Assembly: GCA_025331125.1 (NCBI GenBank)
Contig: JAOALB010000058.1
Location: forward strand, 186,001-250,000
From: Mycogone perniciosa
Lineage: Eukaryota; Ascomycota; Sordariomycetes; Hypocreales; Hypocreaceae
Direction of reading: 5' to 3'
DNA: 64,000 nt
A program made the translations under genes and the position numbers. Position 1 is the stretch's first letter. The number at the start of each line of letters is the position of its first letter. Positions 58,632 to 64,000 of the stretch are shown in pieces. Below the pieces are notes generated by a model that was not told where the DNA came from, searched no databases, and saw only the letters and a program-made list of their open reading frames with translations.

Positions 58632-61621
58632 GATGGCGGCTAGGATCTGAAGGGGGAATGTTAGGATTCCGTTGCAGGCTGCCCGAGGTTGAAGATGAAG
58701 CGGTGGACGATCCGCGACTAACCGAGATGGGCGATGTTGCGACCGCGGACAGTAGTAGTAGTAATAATCAAATCACAATTCAACCACCCCCCTTGAAAAC
58801 AATGCTGTCGAGGGCGGATGACTCCCCTATGCTTGGTGGCGAGAGAGATGAAGGTTGCAGATGGGGAAGATGATGGTGTTGATGGAAGAGGATGATTCTG
58901 GGCGTCGGTGAGGAGGTATAGAAGTAAAGAGAGAAAGAGGAAAGACGATGGATGATGCGTGGTTGGGGAAGCTCACTGAAGTGCAGGCTACTTGGGGGGC
59001 ACTAACAGCCGGACGCCGGGGCGGTACCAGGTGTACTAGTACGCCCGCACCTCTTTATTCGATAATTGGTCCTCCAGTCACGCATGCACACAGGCAGATA
59101 AGTTACAGGCTGCAGGGCTCCAGGCTCCAGCCAGTCGCAATGGGGGCTCCAGCCAGTCGCAATGGGGCAACCTTTACGAGTGGGGTTTTGGTTTTCGAGT
59201 CACGACGGGGCCAGTGGGCCCAGAGGCGCACCCCGGATCAGGGACATGCGCTGTGGAAGGGAATTTGGAGGCTTTAGCGGATCGGAGGTACTGTACCCGT
59301 ACCACGAGCAGCTCGCAGACAGTATCTGAGGAACAACAATACGAGTAATATTATCAACACTGAGCCCAAGCTCGAGCTCGAGCAACCGTGTCTGTTTCTC
59401 GTACGGTGCTCCGTGCTTCGTACTCTGTCCTCATACTCCGAAGAGGACGACGAGACGCGTATGTAGGCCTACGTGCCCCGTTTGCCTGTCCTATAATACA
59501 GTGCAAGGAGCGTCACCGTATCCACCCAACACCACTCACTGAGCTCACTTACAAGACGTAACTTTGATGGACCTTGGGTACTGCTACATAGTAGTAGAGT
59601 ACTTCGTGGTGGGAGCTGATCGCTAAGCTGCATGGCATATATAGCTGTATGTCTATTCCTCCTCCTCCATATGCACACGTACCTTGTACTCCGCAAGTAC
59701 GTGTGTTTGTGGCGAGACGCACTGCAGCGAACGCGAACGAAACACAAAACAGGCTCCAAAACAGCCACGCCAGCCTTCCAACTCTGGCCCCTCACTCTTG
59801 GCCTGCCTTGGTCGCCTCACTAATGGCCCGCGACCAGCGAGTGATGAGGTCAATACTACTAATAGTTCGTTAGCTGCCTCACAGGCTGAAGCTGCATTGC
59901 GTTTTGTGTTGTTTATTTATCAAATCCTGTGCGCGGAGGTGCGCCAGCCACGCCATCGTCGTCTGTCTATCTCTCACTGATGTTTATGAGTCGTCGTCTC
60001 TCGTAGGCCAACGAGAGCTGATGAGCCTCTTGATTAGCTGCTGGCTGACCGAACATTTGCGCATACATTCACACCCTCTCACAGCTAACCAGTCTCCCTA
60101 CATGTGTGTCCTCGCTCGTAGGCCTGCCTCTATCTCCGTCCATCCCTACCTCCATCCCTCCCTCCGTTCAACTCCGAGTGCAGACAGATGTGCTGTTGTG
60201 GTGAATCGGTGAAGCAAATCCCCCCGTGTTGTGTTCCAGGGATCCATGTCGCTGAAAACGATACTTCGCTTCTGTTAGTGCACCACTAAACCCCGACATG
60301 CCGAAGCCCCCGCTGTGCCCGCGTGATCATTGATGCTGCAAGGACGGCAAGAGAGCGTATCGCCTCCACCGCCTACGCCTTTCGGCTCTCCAGTCCCCAG
60401 ATCCCGGAGCTGACGCCATCAGTCTCGCCATCAGAGCAATTTGCCTACGCCGCCTTCTGACCAACAGCAGTAGCACCAAGCTGGCTTACGGAGCACAGCA
60501 GATTTTATATACTTTACGCGGCTCTTCACTGATTTGCCTTTGTGTTTTGTTTTGGTATTGTTAAAGAGCATGAAATTGAATTTCAAAGTTACGAGAGCAC
60601 GCCATGTACTTCGTAATTAGAAAGGTTTCCGAGAGTGACGCTCGTAGCTAAACATTTCAAGTTGCCTAGACAACGTCGGCACTTGACGCAGGCTGACTGA
60701 CACTCTGTACTCGTACTTCGTCCGCACGAGGAGTCGCCTCATCCGAGTCATCCAATATTGGGGCCACGTCAATACAAAAATACCTGATAGTGGCAATTGC
60801 ACATCTGTCAAGAACATTAACCTTCGAGCTGAATTGATTACTCAATGTGCACAGGCGGACTGACTCGGGCCTAGGCAACACGTGCACGCGCAATCACGGC
60901 TCACTCGGGTATGATACTGAGCAGGTAGACGCTTTATACACTATTCCGCTCCAATCGATTGCAGGTTCCTACATGATGGCTCCCAACACCCACATACGCC
61001 GCTGCCATGACAGCACAATAAGCACCAAAGCAGCAACTCGCAAGGGTGGATGAATATCTGAATTGGCAGGGCCATAGGCCAAGGATACCGCTGCAGAACC
61101 ACTTCCACAACTCTTCGCCAATCACCAATGCACACACAACACCCTAGCCCAACACAAACAATGCAAAAAACCCCATGATTCTTCTCCAGGTCAACGACCA
61201 ACTACCACAAACAACACCAGAGTCAGGCGTGAACTCGACCCGAGGACAGCGATGCCACGGACGATAAAGAGTGTTATCCAGCTTCCAAACCCCAAACAGT
61301 GCTTTCGAAATCCTACATCAACGCAAGGCAAGCCGCCACAGCGTCCCATGAGTCCTCCCACCAGCCAACCCAGAACGAACCCTAAGAGGAAATAATCAAA
61401 AAAAGTAACACCTTGGTAGATAAACTCATGATTTTGAGCACCCCATCACCAAAGTTCCCGAACCCAAGGCACCGAGAGAAACAAAGAGAAGGGTAAAAAA
61501 AACTCTTATGCGCGAATGAGTGTGCGAACGTGAGGCCGTAATGTAGATATTAAATCGAGTATGTGTAGGGGTAAGGAGGATGAGGATATGTGAAGCAATG
61601 ACTTCCAGGTGGCTGACAGTC
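58632..61621. other. 3.0 kb intergenic region
   Basis: Promoter of the Nbr1-like gene (right of 58632) and the 3' flank of the Btz-like gene. Several short overlapping frames (for example 59632-59980) have no recognisable motifs. GTAC-type motifs occur near 59390-59440, 59690 and 60705. A 22 bp duplication is listed separately. No gene is supported. Confidence 0.55.
59123..59166. repeat. Perfect 22 bp tandem duplication
   Basis: The unit beginning GGCTCCAGCCAGTCGCAA occurs twice in direct succession (59123-59144 and 59145-59166). A shorter partial copy, GGCTCCA, precedes it. Confidence 0.95.
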
Positions 61622-63817
61622 CTACTGTGAGTAATAGACCATGCCTGGTGCGGGTTGAGGATAGTAGAAGCCGTCTGGACTCGGTGTCACCATTCCGCCC
61701 ATTCCCATCACGCTAGGCTGATAACCCTGTGATACCGGGTATGGTGGGTATGTATTGACTGGCGGGATTTGAGAGGCATCATAATAGTACACCATACCAT
61801 TCACTTCTTGGGCAACGAGGTTCGAGTTGGTCGCCGCCGGCGGTCCATTCTCTGGGGCCGCAAGATGATCAGGGGGGTTATGGGGCGTAAAGCTGCCAGG
61901 CATGCCGTGTTGTGCTTGTGGAACAAATGAAGGAGCCGCGGCGGAGGCAGCCATGTTGGGAGCAGAATAGCTAGGCGGGTAGTAGTATCCCTGCTGGGCT
62001 GGTGCCTGGTAAGGCTGCTGCTGATTGTAAAAGGTTGGCTGGCCATAGGCGTTTGGTTGAAAAGGCGCCGCATGGATGGCTCGCTCGGGAATTTGGGACA
62101 GGGGAGTTCCGGTTGTGACCTGGGATGGATACGATGGCCTGCGTGCGTGTGACTCCTGATGATATCCGTTGGTGACCTGTACCGGGACTTGCTGGTGGAA
62201 AGCCTGCTGGAAAGCCAGAGGGCCTTGTGACAGAGTCGGTGACTCGATATCTGCGACAGAAATGTTCTTCTGTGGGCGAGGCTGATGCATCGGGATCGAG
62301 GCTGGTCGATTCTCTTGGAAGGCAGGCTTCTGTGGGAGTGGGTACGTTTGTGGCTGTGGGATGTCGCTAATGGATGGCTCTTGTGTCGTTGCCGGTGCCT
62401 CGGGTTGGCTTGCGGGCACTACAGGACTAGTGACTGGTAGATCTGGCCGAGGAGCTGGAGGAAGACGAACGACAGGCCGATTGTCAATCTGGGGTGGAGG
62501 CCTCGAGACGATGGATCCAGTAGGGGAGAACATGTGTTCTCGGTCGTGGACGACAGACGACCGTCGGCTGACGGCAACACTGGGAGAGTACATACTTCCA
62601 CCATAATAACTACCACCGAAAACACTGGTCCTTCTTGAATAGCCACCAATGGAGCCCCATGCAGACCGGGGTCTGCCTCGCATGCGTTGCTGGTTGGGAC
62701 GCATTGCGCGAGGTATGAAGGTGAACGAGCGATCAGGGGCAGGGTAGATGTAGCGCGGCGAATGGTCGGGGAGTGAGATTCGGACTGGTTTGTCTCTTCG
62801 GAGGGGTGGGCGGTGGTCCGGCAGCTTGGTGTACTGCTTGACTGCGATGCCGGGAAAGGTCCTTAGAGGTTTGCCATTAGGCAGGATAACGCGGACTTGA
62901 GCATTGCCAATATGCTTCTCGGTTGACAACGTCCGGTTGATCGGTGTAGCACTTGGCTCGCATGTCGGGATGAGCCCATTGCCATTAGGCGGTCCTTCGT
63001 CATTTGGCATCTGTCGAGGGCGTCGTGGAATCGGGTCTACCACGGTCTCGTGCATGTCATGCGTCCACGGCGAGTTAGTCGTCGGGTCTGCTGGGTGATG
63101 CACATGGCTACCAGTAGGGTCAGTAAAAGATGATGAAATAGGGGATCTCAGAGAGGCTGTGTACCTCATCGGAGGAAAAGGGCCGGCAACACCACCACGG
63201 CCGCCACCTCTCCCCCGACCTCTTCCAAACGGCCTGAACCCATTCGCAGCCGGCCCCGGATGTCGATGGTCATGCATGAAGAACGACCCCCGGTTGGGTA
63301 CGAAAGCCGGATCCTCATCCCTCTTTCGCTTGTAGTCCTCATGCTCTTGACGGCGGCGGTTTGCCTGTGATGCGGGCAGGGGCTGCCGCATGGCGGATGC
63401 AGAGCTGACGATGACAGGGGCAGAGGGCGACTTGGGTGGCGACACCACGACATCGTCAAAATGCATCTCCTGCGCAGGAACCGGCTGGTCCGCAATAGAC
63501 AGCCCATGTAGCATCAGTTCCGTATCCGAGACGGACTTTTTACCATCACCTTGGGCACTCAGTTTGGACGTCTGATGCCTGGCTCCCTTGGCTGTTCCGT
63601 TGGCCGACTTCCGTGCGTTGGGTGATGTGGGTGACGCCTCATCGATATTGCTAGTATCGCTATCAGCGGCGGCGTCATGGTCGTCTGTGATGACAGACCC
63701 CTCAGTCAGGGAGTCATCGTCCAGGTCAAGCGTCTCCGGACGGCCCTCATCGTCGCCCTCGTCTTCGACTCGGCGTCGTTGGCCGATGAGCTTTCTGCGT
63801 CGGGGAGCAGCAGCCAT
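61622..63817 (-). CDS. Btz/CASC3-domain protein, putative exon-junction complex factor
   Basis: Single coding exon of 731 residues from ATG 63817 (MAAAPRRRKLIGQRRRVEDE). An acidic Ser-rich stretch precedes a Btz-type segment at about 165-190 (YKRKRDEDPAFVPNRGSFFM, then HDHRHPGP), the part that in CASC3/Barentsz binds eIF4A3 in the exon junction complex. An RGG-type run (RGRGRGGGRGG) follows directly, and the rest is Pro/Gln/Tyr-rich and disordered (QQPYQAPAQQGYYYPPSY), ending GMVYYSQ. Such proteins act in mRNA localisation and surveillance; RNA binding through the RGG run is inference. The frame stays open nine codons upstream without an ATG and meets a CAG, so an extra upstream exon cannot be excluded. 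The family call rests on the short Btz motif. Confidence 0.85.
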   Translation of the reverse strand: MAAAPRRRKLIGQRRRVEDEGDDEGRPETLDLDDDSLTEGSVITDDHDAAADSDTSNIDEASPTSPNARKSANGTAKGARHQTSKLSAQGDGKKSVSDTELMLHGLSIADQPVPAQEMHFDDVVVSPPKSPSAPVIVSSASAMRQPLPASQANRRRQEHEDYKRKRDEDPAFVPNRGSFFMHDHRHPGPAANGFRPFGRGRGRGGGRGGVAGPFPPMRYTASLRSPISSSFTDPTGSHVHHPADPTTNSPWTHDMHETVVDPIPRRPRQMPNDEGPPNGNGLIPTCEPSATPINRTLSTEKHIGNAQVRVILPNGKPLRTFPGIAVKQYTKLPDHRPPLRRDKPVRISLPDHSPRYIYPAPDRSFTFIPRAMRPNQQRMRGRPRSAWGSIGGYSRRTSVFGGSYYGGSMYSPSVAVSRRSSVVHDREHMFSPTGSIVSRPPPQIDNRPVVRLPPAPRPDLPVTSPVVPASQPEAPATTQEPSISDIPQPQTYPLPQKPAFQENRPASIPMHQPRPQKNISVADIESPTLSQGPLAFQQAFHQQVPVQVTNGYHQESHARRPSYPSQVTTGTPLSQIPERAIHAAPFQPNAYGQPTFYNQQQPYQAPAQQGYYYPPSYSAPNMAASAAAPSFVPQAQHGMPGSFTPHNPPDHLAAPENGPPAATNSNLVAQEVNGMVYYYDASQIPPVNTYPPYPVSQGYQPSVMGMGGMVTPSPDGFYYPQPAPGMVYYSQ

Positions 63818-64000
63818 GGCGGTCTTGCTTGACTTCAACTTCAACTGAGACGATTAGACGGCAGACGGATGGGGCGTCAGGGACGAAGGTGTATGGAGGC
63901 GCAGACAGGCCATACAGTGGCGACAGAGGAGGCGGAGGGCAGAGGAATCGACAAACAAAGGACGTAGAGCAGCGTGGAGGAGTAGCCCAACCCGTCCTGC

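Overview
The window is nuclear DNA of a filamentous ascomycete, very probably in the Eurotiales (Aspergillus/Penicillium group). The evidence is genes split by many 50-80 nt GT-AG introns, a clear NsdD GATA factor, a gamma-tubulin, a fungal four-ZZ Nbr1 receptor, Nup2 and Btz proteins, and a family of short GTAC-containing motifs scattered between genes. There are no operons, CRISPR arrays or bacterial signals. I rebuilt splice structures by hand; each intact gene closes as one in-frame reading frame.

Layout. 1-969: 3' end of a GH3 beta-glucosidase. 970-15808: an unusually long stretch with no convincing gene, ending in a probable long leader with short upstream ORFs. 15809-17387: nsdD, regulator of sexual development and repressor of conidiation. 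17388-25125: a second, 7.7 kb gene-free stretch. 25126-27576 (-): glutamate-cysteine ligase. 30888-31568: Igo/endosulfine. 32178-33245 (-): MYG1 exonuclease.

33.2-48.8 kb looks like an accessory island between conserved genes. It has a GtaA-type glutaminase gene with one in-frame stop, an eroded HNH-nuclease-like gene, a possible P450 tail, a tRNA-Gly(GCC) with intron, a MITE-like inverted repeat, a small secreted cysteine-containing protein, a decayed class I terpene synthase, an intact P450 with a probable GC-AG intron, and a frameshifted protein-kinase-like gene. The terpene synthase and P450 look like the remains of a terpenoid gene cluster.

48852-64000 is conserved and all on the minus strand: gamma-tubulin (mitotic spindle nucleation), Nup2 (nuclear pore, Ran binding), an Nbr1-type autophagy receptor and a Btz/CASC3-like exon-junction protein.

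The most interesting points are the two gene deserts flanking nsdD with their iterated motif family, and the island of freshly broken genes.
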